NCBI GenBank assembly: GCA_964613805.1 | Contig: CAZTJF010000004.1 | Coordinates: forward strand, 62,001-126,000 | Source: XYD12-FULL-36-8 sp964613805 | GTDB lineage: Bacteria; Bacteroidota; Ignavibacteria; Ignavibacteriales; Ignavibacteriaceae | Direction: 5' to 3' | Length of the DNA: 64,000 nt | Shown here: in pieces, positions 9,737 through 19,173 of the stretch | How the letters are laid out: each line of letters opens with the position of its first letter | Numbering within the stretch: the stretch's first letter is position 1 | Position numbers and translations under genes: made by a program | The notes under the pieces: generated by a model | Told to the model about the DNA's origin: nothing | What the model saw: the letters and a program-made list of their open reading frames with translations, nothing else | The model's database searches: none

Positions 9737-12298
9737 CTATTTAATTAGTATTAGTTTTTTTGTAGCGGTGTATCCGCTTTTTGTTGTCATTCGATAGTAA
9801 TATATCCCCGAAGCATATTTTTTTAGATCAATCTCAATACTGTAAATACCTCTTTCTTTTTCTTCATTAAGTATTTCTTTAATTTTTTCTCCAGTCATTG
9901 AGAAAAGTTCTATTTTCACTGAAGTCCTTTGGGGAACGGTAAATGAAATATTGGTATGAGGGTTTGCCGGATTTGGGTAGTTTTGTGTTAAAACAAAATT
10001 ATTAACTAGAATTTGTATTGAAACAACTTCTGAAAATTTATTGCTGCCATCAAAATCTATTTGCTTTATTTTATAATGAAGTTGTTCACTTTCAATTTTA
10101 AAGTCACTGAAGGAATAATTTCTAATTTCTGTACTTGTTCCAGCTCCATGAAGAAAACCAATTTTTTCCCAATTTTGTAAATCAGAAGATTTCCAAATTT
10201 CAAAACCATAATTGTTGACTTCACTTGCTGTTGACCAGTTTAATTCAATTTTATTTAAGGAATACCTCGCAGTGAGTTGTGTAAGTTCTACGGGTACATA
10301 GGTTGTGTCGAAATATTTCAATATCAGTCCATAACCGCTTACTGCATATCCAATATATTCGATTGGAGAATGAAACTGTCCAAAAATAGCAGGCAACTCT
10401 CCACTTATTTCTTCCCAAGAATTTCCATTATCGGTGGTTTCAAAGACTTGACCCATAGACCATCCATTCGAAATCCAATGATATTTATTCGGAAAAGCAT
10501 GAATATTATATGATGTTTCGATTCTTGTTTCTCTTTGCCAACTAATGCCACCATTTGTTGTTTTATAAAGATCATGACTACCGGTATTTGTCATATCAAC
10601 TGTGACAAATCCTGTATCAATTGATGTGAAATATATGTTTCTATTAAAATAAAGCTGCACATCTGTTCTCTGAATCCAATTCGTACCACCATTTGTAGTT
10701 TGCCAAATGTATCTGCTTGTTGCCCAGCCGTTGAGCGAGTCTATGAAGTATATGCTTGTAAATGAATCTATAGATAAATCTTCTAACTGCTCAAACCAAT
10801 TCTCCCCGCCATCTGTAGTTTTTAATATCTTTCCTTTTGTCCCAGGAGACCATCCAGTTGCTGCCCAACCAGTCGTTTGGTTAGTAAAAAATATTTTATA
10901 AACAGTGCCTATCGTATCGCTAGTATTTGTTACGTACCAATTTACCCCACCATTTATTGTTTTATAAATTCTTACTTGATCAACGTCACCGGTATAAGTT
11001 GTACCAATAAATCCGATAGCATCGTCGGTAAAAACAATATCGTTACCGCCTGGTGCACCAGAGACTATTTCCCAACTAACTCCGCTATCTTCCGTTTTAA
11101 ATAACTGTCCATACGGCCCAGAACTAATTGCAAATCCTTTTTCTGCGCTTACAAAAAACACATCGGTAAAGTTTTCGTTAATTATTAGTTTTCTCCAGCT
11201 ATCAAGGTTTCCTTCTGCCTTAAAAATATTTAGTGCAGTTCCAGCACTGTAACCTATCTTCCCAGACATATCTTTTAAAAACTGTAATTCATAATTATCA
11301 CTTATTCCTCCAATGGGTGTCCATTCCTGCCCTCTATTGGTCGTTTTACGCGCAGATACATTGGTCATTACCAAATAACCTGTATCTGGATTTACATATT
11401 GTATACAGTTTACAGATTCAAGATTTAAAGTCCCACCGTTAATCCAGGTATTCCCTCCATCACTGCTGTAAATGTTTTTTGCCGGATAACTTGTTCCTCC
11501 ATAACCAGCCGCTGCTATGTGTAAGCTGTCTATTACATCTAAGCAAAAAAGTGGAGCGCTGTCTCCAGCTTGTAGTACTTCCCAATTAGTTCCTCCGTCT
11601 GTTGTTCTCAATACATTTCCATTTGCTGCTATAAAACCATAACTCTCAGTAAAAAAATCTATCCACCAATAATCAGAGGTATAGCTGGGTGTAAATATTC
11701 TTTGCCACGTTAATCCACCATCAGTCGTTTTAATCAGTGAGTTTGCAGTGCCGCAAGCCCAGCCAAGTGTATCATTCAGCATTTGCAAACCCCAAAGATC
11801 ACCATTAACTCCGCTTGCAACTTGTGTAAATGTTTCCCCGCCATCTGTTGAGTGGAGTATCAAACCGTTGTAACCACTCGCAATAACAACTGCTCCATTA
11901 AAACTTCGTACTTTAAGTATTGGTGTTGTAGTTTGTGAGTTAATGTTTAGCCAGCTTTCTCCGCCATCAGTAGATTTAATCAGCGTACCATTAGCCCCAC
12001 AAGCCCAGCCTGTGTCTTTATTGATGAAGTGTATTCCGAGGTAATCAACTCTTGGCACTTTGGGATTTAGTTCTGTCCAAACACCGGTTCCGGTTTGTAC
12101 AGTTTTTAACGGCATGAGAGAAGGGTCGTATTCGGGAAGGTTTATATGGTTGCGATAATCGGGGCGCTTGATACTTGTATCTGGATACTGCCCGCTGCTA
12201 TGTGGGATGCCAACCTTCGGTTGGTAAATTTGTGGAAATGCAATAACTGCAAATGTGCAAAACAACAACATGAAAATTCTGTAACAAAGTTTCATCAA
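9737..12298 (-). CDS. Secreted YCF48/BNR-repeat beta-propeller protein with T9SS sorting domain
   Basis: An 853-residue exported protein with a signal peptide (hydrophobic core to about residue 20). Residues about 70-660 hold a dozen or more repeats with the signature TTDGGxxW or STDGGxxW, each paired with a GWACG or GWATG type strand. This is the pattern of YCF48/HCF136-like and BNR/sialidase-type propellers. A fibronectin-like segment (about 665-760, VELTQLTARYSLNKIELNW) and a type A sorting domain ending KKLILIK follow. It probably forms one or two propellers displayed on the cell surface; the ligand is unknown. It is the first gene of a two-gene operon with the beta-helix protein. Confidence 0.85.
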   Translation of the reverse strand: MMKLCYRIFMLLFCTFAVIAFPQIYQPKVGIPHSSGQYPDTSIKRPDYRNHINLPEYDPSLMPLKTVQTGTGVWTELNPKVPRVDYLGIHFINKDTGWACGANGTLIKSTDGGESWLNINSQTTTPILKVRSFNGAVVIASGYNGLILHSTDGGETFTQVASGVNGDLWGLQMLNDTLGWACGTANSLIKTTDGGLTWQRIFTPSYTSDYWWIDFFTESYGFIAANGNVLRTTDGGTNWEVLQAGDSAPLFCLDVIDSLHIAAAGYGGTSYPAKNIYSSDGGNTWINGGTLNLESVNCIQYVNPDTGYLVMTNVSARKTTNRGQEWTPIGGISDNYELQFLKDMSGKIGYSAGTALNIFKAEGNLDSWRKLIINENFTDVFFVSAEKGFAISSGPYGQLFKTEDSGVSWEIVSGAPGGNDIVFTDDAIGFIGTTYTGDVDQVRIYKTINGGVNWYVTNTSDTIGTVYKIFFTNQTTGWAATGWSPGTKGKILKTTDGGENWFEQLEDLSIDSFTSIYFIDSLNGWATSRYIWQTTNGGTNWIQRTDVQLYFNRNIYFTSIDTGFVTVDMTNTGSHDLYKTTNGGISWQRETRIETSYNIHAFPNKYHWISNGWSMGQVFETTDNGNSWEEISGELPAIFGQFHSPIEYIGYAVSGYGLILKYFDTTYVPVELTQLTARYSLNKIELNWSTASEVNNYGFEIWKSSDLQNWEKIGFLHGAGTSTEIRNYSFSDFKIESEQLHYKIKQIDFDGSNKFSEVVSIQILVNNFVLTQNYPNPANPHTNISFTVPQRTSVKIELFSMTGEKIKEILNEEKERGIYSIEIDLKKYASGIYYYRMTTKSGYTATKKLILIK

Positions 12299-12439
12299 AT
12301 TCTCCGTAAGTTTTAATCAATTGTTAAAAAAGTAGTGAATTAAAACTGCGAAATCAAGAATTATTTTTATCGAAAAAGAAATTAGTGTTAAAAGATCATA
12401 GTTAATCCCGAGCGGTCATCATTAAAAATAAAGCACAGA

Positions 12440-12883
12440 TCATTTCCCAAATGTTCTTAATATTTTCTTCCATACCCCGCTTCCTACCATGTTGTTGGCA
12501 TTTGCAAGTATGGTTTTAACAAGCACCAAAATATCCTTTTCACCCGCCCAATTTCGCCTAACTATTTGTGGATCAACTTCATTAATGATGTCATTAAGAA
12601 TGTACGCGGTAAGTGCTATGTCATCGAGGTAGCCAACCGGTCCTAAAAGCATCTCGGGAAGGAAATCCAATGGCGAAATAAAGTAAGCAATTATTCCCGC
12701 AAGCTTTACTTTTTTACTTGCAGGTACATCGGGGTCAATTGCCAGCTTTGTGAGAAGATGGAACAGATCAGGTGCAAGCATAATATATTCTGTCCAAGTG
12801 TTTTTGGAGTCAGTTTTTTGATTGAGCCATTTTTTTATATCAGCCCTAATTTTTTGATAGAAGTCTTTTTTCTGTTCATCCAT
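12440..12883 (-). CDS. DUF1232 (YkvA-like) small membrane-associated protein
   Basis: A 147-residue protein. The DUF1232 core lies at about residues 58-105: KKVKLAGIIAYFISPLDFLP followed by GYLDDIALTAYIL. The characteristic SPxDxxP and DD motifs are intact. The family is widespread and its biochemical role is unknown to me. No signal peptide is seen; the central hydrophobic segment may form one hairpin in the membrane. It stands alone between the surface-protein operon and small genes. Confidence 0.8.
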   Translation of the reverse strand: MDEQKKDFYQKIRADIKKWLNQKTDSKNTWTEYIMLAPDLFHLLTKLAIDPDVPASKKVKLAGIIAYFISPLDFLPEMLLGPVGYLDDIALTAYILNDIINEVDPQIVRRNWAGEKDILVLVKTILANANNMVGSGVWKKILRTFGK

Positions 12884-12973
12884 TAGTCAACCCTAAGATA
12901 TGCTATTAGTTATTGAAATATTGTGCAAAATTATGGAATGTTTGTTAAACCTGCTCGTGAGGAATTTGATGAA

Positions 12974-13102
12974 TTAAAACTTAGCTGCTAGTGCTATCAC
13001 AATCATCAAAACTAAAAATGCTTCAATAAGCACCACCAAACTAAAGTGAGACAACTTATCCTGGGTGATGGCGAATCGAGTAAAGAATCCTAAACTTAAC
13101 AT
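12974..13102 (-). CDS. Possible 42-residue single-span membrane peptide
   Basis: A short reading frame from ATG to TAA within an otherwise empty 312-base gap (12884-13195). The product has a polar, basic N-terminal part (TRFAITQDKLSH) and then one strongly hydrophobic segment (LVVLIEAFLVLMIVIALAA) with a short KF tail, as in many small membrane proteins. I see no good ribosome binding site. An inverted repeat (GAGTAAAGA 13078-13086, TCTTTACTC 13120-13128) spans its start. Short hydrophobic frames arise by chance in AT-rich DNA, so this is only a candidate. I see nothing else in the gap. Confidence 0.3.
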   Translation of the reverse strand: MLSLGFFTRFAITQDKLSHFSLVVLIEAFLVLMIVIALAAKF

Positions 13103-13195
13103 TTGGCATAGTTTCTGTCTCTTTACTCTAAATGGACAGATAATGTTCAGTAAAAATTCAAATTTAAAAGGTTATTACTAATTCTGGAGATACTT

Positions 13196-13381
13196 ATGGA
13201 TGAGATTTTACAGCAAATAATGAAAACAATCGAGCGAGAGTTTAAAGACGCATTGAACAATGGTTTACTTGATTCCGCTTCGATAGCCAACAAAATTCTG
13301 GATGTTCTGCTCGACAAAGAAGCCATTAAGGTTTCTGTTCCGGAACCAGCTTATGGCTGCTGCGAAAATTTTGATGAATAA
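13196..13381 (+). CDS. Small acidic hypothetical protein with C-terminal Cys pair
   Basis: A 61-residue, mostly helical, acidic protein not recognised. It begins MDEILQQIMKTIEREFKDAL and ends with a short tail containing a CC pair (YGCCENFDE). TCTGGAGATACTT upstream gives a good GGAG ribosome binding site, which supports translation. No membrane segment or known motif is visible. The Cys pair could bind a metal or form a disulfide, which is speculative. Confidence 0.5.
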   Translation: MDEILQQIMKTIEREFKDALNNGLLDSASIANKILDVLLDKEAIKVSVPEPAYGCCENFDE

Positions 13382-13442
13382 CTATTAAATTTCAAACTAC
13401 AACTGCCACCACTAAATAATATCCAATTTATAAATTTTAGAT

Positions 13443-13492
13443 GTTTTGGTATTTGAATTTGATTTTTGAAACTTATTTGGAATTTGTTATTT
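13443..13492. repeat. Low-complexity TTTGAA/TTTGGAA intergenic tract
   Basis: Degenerate short units (ATTTGAATTTG, TTTTTGAAAC, ATTTGGAATTTG) follow one another between the small gene and the 3' end of the hybrid kinase gene. Tracts of this type are common between genes in AT-rich Bacteroidota-like genomes. No function is evident. Confidence 0.4.
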
Positions 13493-13529
13493 AACGATTG
13501 GCATTTCTTCGCAACCCCCGCTTCAAACA

Positions 13530-16500
13530 TTATTCTCCCAGCAATCCTTTTCTTATAGTTCTCTCCACAGCTTGTTTAAAATTTGCAAGGTTCACAGGTT
13601 TCTGGAAAATATAATCTATTCCCAACAATCCGTAATCATGAATTGCAGTTCTATCAATATCACCACTAAGTACTATTATTGGCGGCTTTGATTTCGATTC
13701 GAGCTTCTGAATTTCCTGAACAAGCCGTATTCCATTCATCTCAGGCATATTATGATCAGTGATAACAAGAGCTGGCGGAGATTTCTTTATTTTCTCCATC
13801 GCCTCTTTGCCGTTTGATGCAACTTCAACATTATAATCCGGGGTAATATTTTTTAGAATTTTTGAATACAGCAGACGGTCAGTTTTGTTGTCATCTACAA
13901 GCAGAATAACTGCTGATGCAATCGGCAATGTAAATTTAAATGTGGAACCTTTACCCGGTTCACTCTCGACCCAAATTAAACCCCCATGCTTTTGGATTAT
14001 ATCTTTTACGATAGTCAAACCCATTCCGCTTCCTTTTTCACCTGCTGTTCCATCCATTGTGAATTTACTGTCAATTGAAAAAAGTTTTTTCATGTCGTTT
14101 GATTTAATACCTAAACCGGTATCTGAAACTGAGAATTCCAAAAACCTTAAGCGCTGTGCAGGGCTGACAGAAATAGAGATAATGCCTTTAGGACTTGAAA
14201 ATTTTATAGCATTAGAAATGAGGTTATTAAAAACCTGTAGAATCAAATTCTCATCAACAAAGATTTGAAGTTCTGTTGGAACCGATGTTTTTATTTCGAT
14301 ATTTTTTCTTAACGCAGCACCAGACAAAGAGTTAATAGATTTTTCAATTATTGGATAAGCGTAAGTTTTTTGGGGTTCAAATTGAACTCTTCCGGATTGC
14401 AATCTATTCCAGTCCAATAAAGAATTCACTAACGAAAGCATCGAGTTTGATGATTCTTGAATAAACCTCACGTACTGGTTGCGTTCTTTCTCCGTTAATG
14501 TTTCGTCTTTCAACAGCAGTTCGGTAAAACCTAAAATAGAACTAAAAGGTGTGCGAAGATCGTGTGATACAATGGAAAGAAATCTATCTTTAGTTTCATT
14601 AAGCTTAACAAGATCTTCCTTCGATTTTCTTAAATCATCTTCCACCTTTCTTCGAACACTAATATCACTTACTATTCCATACAACCTTTGCACTTTACCG
14701 GAATCATCTCGAACGAGATTAATTTTATTTCTTACCCAAACAATATTTCCATACTTATTGATAATTCTGAATTCAATTTCGGTAGAATTTTTAATGCGGC
14801 TTATTAACAGGTCTTTAATTTTTTGTTTGGCTAAATGAACATCGTCTGGCAAGATGATTTTAAAGAATAGTCTCTGATCACTGATGAACTCTTCTTGCGT
14901 ATAACCGGTAATTTTCTGAACATTTGAGGAGTAGAATATTGGTTTCAGTTTATTCTTAAACTTTGAGTAAGTGAAACAGAAATCATCAATATTCTCAATC
15001 AAGCTTCTATATTTTTCTTCCGATTCACGAAGAGCTTGCTGGGACCTTTTTCTTTCGGAAATATCTCTGGTTATATAAACAAGATAATTTTTTCCTTCTA
15101 ACTCAAATTCAGATACTGAAGCAGAGTAATATGTGGTGGTTCCATTCTCTTGTCTGCCAAGAAATTCAAATTTGTCCGGTGCATCCATTTTTCTTCTAAT
15201 AAGATGAAGATATTCAGAAATTCTTTTTACATCTTCATCAGCGACTAATTCGATAAAAGATTTGCCAATTAAATCTTCTTTTCGAGGATATCCAAAGATT
15301 TTTACGAATGAATCATTCACTAAAATTATTTTGTTATTTGCTTCAATTGTTATTCCATCCACCGCTGAATTCAGAAGTGCAAGCAGGAGATTAAAATCAT
15401 GATTAAACTGCTTTAGTGAAGTAATGTTCTGAAAATAACCATTGTAAACACTCTCTCCATTTGATTCCGTGGTTCCCTGTAAAAATCCGGAAAGGAAAAT
15501 CTTATTCCCATTTTTTAATACTAACGGAATTTCGATTTGTCTGTTAGTTTCAGATTCTGATGAAAGTTTTTCAAGTGTGTTATGTGATAGAAATTCCTGC
15601 TCAATCAAATCCGTAAGTGAATAGCTTGTAACCTCATCTTGAGAAATATTTAGAAGATCGAGAAGTGTCTGATTGGCATAAATGAATTTACCGTTCAGGT
15701 CTGTGGTAAAAATCATATTCCCTGATTGATGGATGATTTTGTCGAATTTTCCCTCAACATTTTTAAGCTGATTTTCGAGCCGAATTTTCTCTGAGATATC
15801 TTGGCACGTAACAACTATATATTCCTCTTGATTGTCTACCAAAGTAAACGATGCATGCAATATTCCTTCTTTACCGGTTGAATCAATAATATTAAAAGTA
15901 CTCTCAGCACATTTTGATTTTGACAGCTCATTTTTAATATCATTAAAATAATTTGGTTCTGTAATTCCAATCAAACGAATAAAGTATTTACCGGTCGCCT
16001 GAAATTCCGAATATCCAAAAAGATTTTGTGAACTTGTATTCCAATAAATAATTTTTCCTTCCTTATCTATAACGAAGATAGGAAGGTTAATGTTATCCAA
16101 ATAAGTCTTACTCTTTAGAATTTCTTGAATTTTAAGTTCTAATGTTTTTTGTGTCTTTATGAATCTGCGAATATCACTGAACCGAAAGAACAATAATTTT
16201 ATTTTCTTTTCATCATCAAGAATAGGTTCGATTTCGCATTCGTAATCATGCGGGCGATTGCTGATATACAATTGTATATTAAATTTACCTGCGGTGAGGT
16301 CTTCTTTTATAAGTTTGATTTGATCATTCAGTATGCTGCTTGTTTCTTTGGGGAAAAGACTGTTAAGGGTATACTTTTCAAATGGTGAAACTCTCCACGA
16401 CAATTTTTTTATTTTTTTCCCGAATGAATATTTAATTTCACCTTCAGCATCAGTAATTAACAGAAGGTCAACTGAAGAATTTATTATTTCTTTCCATTGA

Positions 16501-16925
16501 GGTTCAAGATTTTTTAGCGGATCATCTTCATGCTTAACAATTTTGATATCTTGTAATATTAAAATTCCACCATCAAACTTACCTTCCTTAAAGAGAGGAA
16601 CTGATTTAATAACAATTGTAATTTTTCTTAAGCTAAAAGTTTTTACACCCTCAATTTCTCTTTCGAAAGAGTAACCTTCGCGAAGTTTCTGGAAATATTC
16701 TAATAGATGACTATCAGGAAACAACTCTTCTTCGAATAAACTTATAGTATTCGATGGATTAATTTCAATTCGATGAAACACACAAAATTCAAGAAAATTA
16801 TTATTTAAATAAGTTATCCTGCCATCGGAATTGAAAGTTAAAATTCCCAAAGGAAATGATTCTACTAGTCGTAAGAAAAATTCCTGGGAATATCTCTGAA
16901 AAATATCGTCTTTTGAATTCGTCAT
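13530..16925 (-). CDS. Hybrid sensor histidine kinase with multiple PAS domains and C-terminal receiver
   Basis: A 1131-residue protein without a signal peptide or membrane segment, so probably cytoplasmic. About six PAS-type sensor domains fill residues 14-760, each with the GKIIYWN or GKFIYANQ type strand. A HisKA domain follows (phospho-acceptor His in SIVSHDLRTPFSSILG, about 790), then HATPase_c (N box NLISNAIKF, DTGLGI, GSGMGLTIVKDI). A receiver domain (about 1008-1125) carries the acceptor Asp in VITDHNMPEMNG and the conserved Lys in FQKPV. All catalytic parts are intact. No output regulator is adjacent, so the signalling target is unknown. Confidence 0.92.
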   Translation of the reverse strand: MTNSKDDIFQRYSQEFFLRLVESFPLGILTFNSDGRITYLNNNFLEFCVFHRIEINPSNTISLFEEELFPDSHLLEYFQKLREGYSFEREIEGVKTFSLRKITIVIKSVPLFKEGKFDGGILILQDIKIVKHEDDPLKNLEPQWKEIINSSVDLLLITDAEGEIKYSFGKKIKKLSWRVSPFEKYTLNSLFPKETSSILNDQIKLIKEDLTAGKFNIQLYISNRPHDYECEIEPILDDEKKIKLLFFRFSDIRRFIKTQKTLELKIQEILKSKTYLDNINLPIFVIDKEGKIIYWNTSSQNLFGYSEFQATGKYFIRLIGITEPNYFNDIKNELSKSKCAESTFNIIDSTGKEGILHASFTLVDNQEEYIVVTCQDISEKIRLENQLKNVEGKFDKIIHQSGNMIFTTDLNGKFIYANQTLLDLLNISQDEVTSYSLTDLIEQEFLSHNTLEKLSSESETNRQIEIPLVLKNGNKIFLSGFLQGTTESNGESVYNGYFQNITSLKQFNHDFNLLLALLNSAVDGITIEANNKIILVNDSFVKIFGYPRKEDLIGKSFIELVADEDVKRISEYLHLIRRKMDAPDKFEFLGRQENGTTTYYSASVSEFELEGKNYLVYITRDISERKRSQQALRESEEKYRSLIENIDDFCFTYSKFKNKLKPIFYSSNVQKITGYTQEEFISDQRLFFKIILPDDVHLAKQKIKDLLISRIKNSTEIEFRIINKYGNIVWVRNKINLVRDDSGKVQRLYGIVSDISVRRKVEDDLRKSKEDLVKLNETKDRFLSIVSHDLRTPFSSILGFTELLLKDETLTEKERNQYVRFIQESSNSMLSLVNSLLDWNRLQSGRVQFEPQKTYAYPIIEKSINSLSGAALRKNIEIKTSVPTELQIFVDENLILQVFNNLISNAIKFSSPKGIISISVSPAQRLRFLEFSVSDTGLGIKSNDMKKLFSIDSKFTMDGTAGEKGSGMGLTIVKDIIQKHGGLIWVESEPGKGSTFKFTLPIASAVILLVDDNKTDRLLYSKILKNITPDYNVEVASNGKEAMEKIKKSPPALVITDHNMPEMNGIRLVQEIQKLESKSKPPIIVLSGDIDRTAIHDYGLLGIDYIFQKPVNLANFKQAVERTIRKGLLGE

Positions 16926-17232
16926 TTACTTGTTTTGAAAAGAAAACCCTCTGATAGTACAAGGATGTACACAATTATAATGCTAACTTATTCAACTAAA
17001 TTGAAAAATGGAATAAAAAAGCCGGATAAGTTTTTTCGCACAGTTCGGAATGGCTAACTTACTATAAAATAATTACTTAGGCGATGTGACAATTTTAAGA
17101 ATTTATTCTAAAATGAGATGTTTTAACTATATATCTGAGCCACATTGTAAAACTCATAAATTAATTGTCTCATTGTGATGAAGATTTTAAAAATAAAGCA
17201 GTTTTCCCTTGCTTGGAAAATGCTATTAGAAT
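16926..17232. other. Intergenic region, no gene seen
   Basis: These 307 bases lie between two minus-strand genes and should contain the promoter of the hybrid kinase. I see no open frame of note and no TAnnTTTG-type element on the minus strand. The only structure is a short inverted repeat GTACA/TGTAC at 16957-16970, about 35 bases upstream of the kinase start, which might be an operator but is too short to argue for. Confidence 0.5.
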
Positions 17233-19023
17233 CTAATAATTTAATCTTTTTTCAAGGGCATCTAATTCATTTGATAATTCAATTGGAATATCGTCGCCAA
17301 ATATTTTATAGAACTTACTAATATTTTTAACTTCCTGTTTCCACTCATCATAGTCAATTTTAAATAATTCATTCATCGTTTGAGAACTGATATTAAGATT
17401 TGAGATATCAATCACATCTTTTGCGGGAATGAGTCCAATCGGAGATGTAACTGAATTAGATTTATTATCACACTGTTCAAAAATCCATTTTATAACTCGA
17501 ATATTTTCACCAAAACCAGGCCATAAAAATTTTCCATTAGCGTCCTTTCTAAACCAGTTGACGTGAAAAATCTTTGGCAACTTTTTTTCATCAGTCATTT
17601 TTCCAATTTTCAGCCAATGCGAAAAATATTCACCCATATTATACCCGCAGAAAGGCAGCATCGCAAAAGGATCGTGTCTTACTTTTTCAAAATTACCTTG
17701 TGCTGCGGCTGTTACTTCAGATGAAACTATTGAACCAACAAAAGTACCATGCTGCCAATTGAACGCTTCATAAACTAATGGGACAACATTTTCTCTTCGC
17801 CCTCCAAATAAAATTGCGGAGATTGGCACACCATTCGGATCCTCCCATGAGGGGTCCATAGTTGGGCATTGAGAAGCAGGAATAGTATATCTTGAGTTTG
17901 GATGTGCTGGGTTTTCTTTACTTTCCGGGGTCCAATCTTTTTTTAACCAGTTTATTAACTTTTCAGGTTTATATTTTGTCATTCCTTCCCACCAAACATC
18001 ACCTTCAGAGGAAAGAGCAACATTAGTAAAAATGGAATTTCTTGCCATAGTGGCCATTGCATTGGGATTTGTATCGTAAGAAGTTCCCGGTGCAACACCG
18101 AAAAATCCAGCTTCCGGATTTATTGCATACAATCTTCCATCTTCACCAAATTTCATCCACGCGATATCATCTCCAACAGTCTCCGCCTTCCAACCTGGAA
18201 TTGTGGAAGTTAACATTGCTAAGTTTGTTTTACCGCACGCACTCGGAAATGCAGCGGCAAAATATTTTTTACTGCCTTTGGGATTTGTGATACCTACAAT
18301 CAGCATATGTTCGGCTAACCAACTTTCATTTCGAGCCATGTATGAAGCTATTCTTAATGCAAAACATTTTTTTCCCAATAGTGCGTTGCCGCCGTAACCA
18401 CTGCCATAGGACCAAATTGTTTTTTCCTCAGGAAAATGCACAATGAATTTATTGTCTTTGTTGCAAGGCCAGGACACATCTTTTTCTCCATGATTTAGAG
18501 GTGCACCAACTGAATGTAAACAAGGAACAAAATCTCCATCACCTAAAACATCAAGTACTTTACTACCGATTCTTGTCATAATTTTCATGCTGCAAACAAC
18601 ATACGGTGAATCTGTGAGTTGAACTCCGATGTATGATATTTTTGAACCGAGTGGTCCCATGCTAAATGGAATAACGTACATCGTTCTTCCTTTCATTGAA
18701 CCAGTAAATAGCTTTTGCAATTTATCCTTCATAATTAATGGATCTTCCCAATTATTTGTCGGACCAGCATCTTTCTTCTTTAAGGTGCAAATAAAAGTTT
18801 TGTCTTCAACTCTCGCAACGTCGGAAGGATCAGACATTGCACAATAACTATTTGGGCGAAGATTTTCATTAAGTTTTACAAAAGTGCCATTCCTCACGAG
18901 CAATTCAGCGAAATGATTGTATTCATCGTTGGAGCCATCGCACCATAGCACCGAATCAGGTTGACACATTGAAGCCATTTTATCAACCCACTTAAGTAAC
19001 TTTTTATTTGAAGTTCTATTCAT
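17233..19023 (-). CDS. pckG: Phosphoenolpyruvate carboxykinase (GTP)
   Basis: A 596-residue cytosolic enzyme converting oxaloacetate and GTP to phosphoenolpyruvate, CO2 and GDP at the start of gluconeogenesis. The length fits the GTP-type family (about 600), not the shorter ATP type. The family signature FPSACGKTNLAM (nucleotide-binding P-loop) is present, as are DDIAWMKF (metal binding), YAINPEAGFFGVAPG and the guanine-pocket region near NWFRKDANGKFLWPGFGEN. The reactive Cys lies in the P-loop signature. The gene is monocistronic, with AAAGG before the ATG. No regulator is adjacent. Confidence 0.97.
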   Translation of the reverse strand: MNRTSNKKLLKWVDKMASMCQPDSVLWCDGSNDEYNHFAELLVRNGTFVKLNENLRPNSYCAMSDPSDVARVEDKTFICTLKKKDAGPTNNWEDPLIMKDKLQKLFTGSMKGRTMYVIPFSMGPLGSKISYIGVQLTDSPYVVCSMKIMTRIGSKVLDVLGDGDFVPCLHSVGAPLNHGEKDVSWPCNKDNKFIVHFPEEKTIWSYGSGYGGNALLGKKCFALRIASYMARNESWLAEHMLIVGITNPKGSKKYFAAAFPSACGKTNLAMLTSTIPGWKAETVGDDIAWMKFGEDGRLYAINPEAGFFGVAPGTSYDTNPNAMATMARNSIFTNVALSSEGDVWWEGMTKYKPEKLINWLKKDWTPESKENPAHPNSRYTIPASQCPTMDPSWEDPNGVPISAILFGGRRENVVPLVYEAFNWQHGTFVGSIVSSEVTAAAQGNFEKVRHDPFAMLPFCGYNMGEYFSHWLKIGKMTDEKKLPKIFHVNWFRKDANGKFLWPGFGENIRVIKWIFEQCDNKSNSVTSPIGLIPAKDVIDISNLNISSQTMNELFKIDYDEWKQEVKNISKFYKIFGDDIPIELSNELDALEKRLNY

Positions 19024-19173
19024 GTTTTACCTTTTTGTAATTAAGATGCTTAAACTTTTATGATTCACTGTTTAATATATAAAAGAAGTTCTAAATCTTC
19101 TGTGACTTGTAAGACATAATACAACTCGGGAATTATTTTGTTAAATTTAATCAATCAATTATCATAATTTTAA

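Noticed and set aside
13885..14268. 127-residue antisense frame inside the hybrid kinase gene
   Set aside because: Opposite the HATPase region with all its boxes; Ser/Leu-rich translation typical of a shadow frame.
16957..16970. Short inverted repeat GTACA/TGTAC upstream of the hybrid kinase
   Set aside because: Five-base arms are expected by chance; no second copy.
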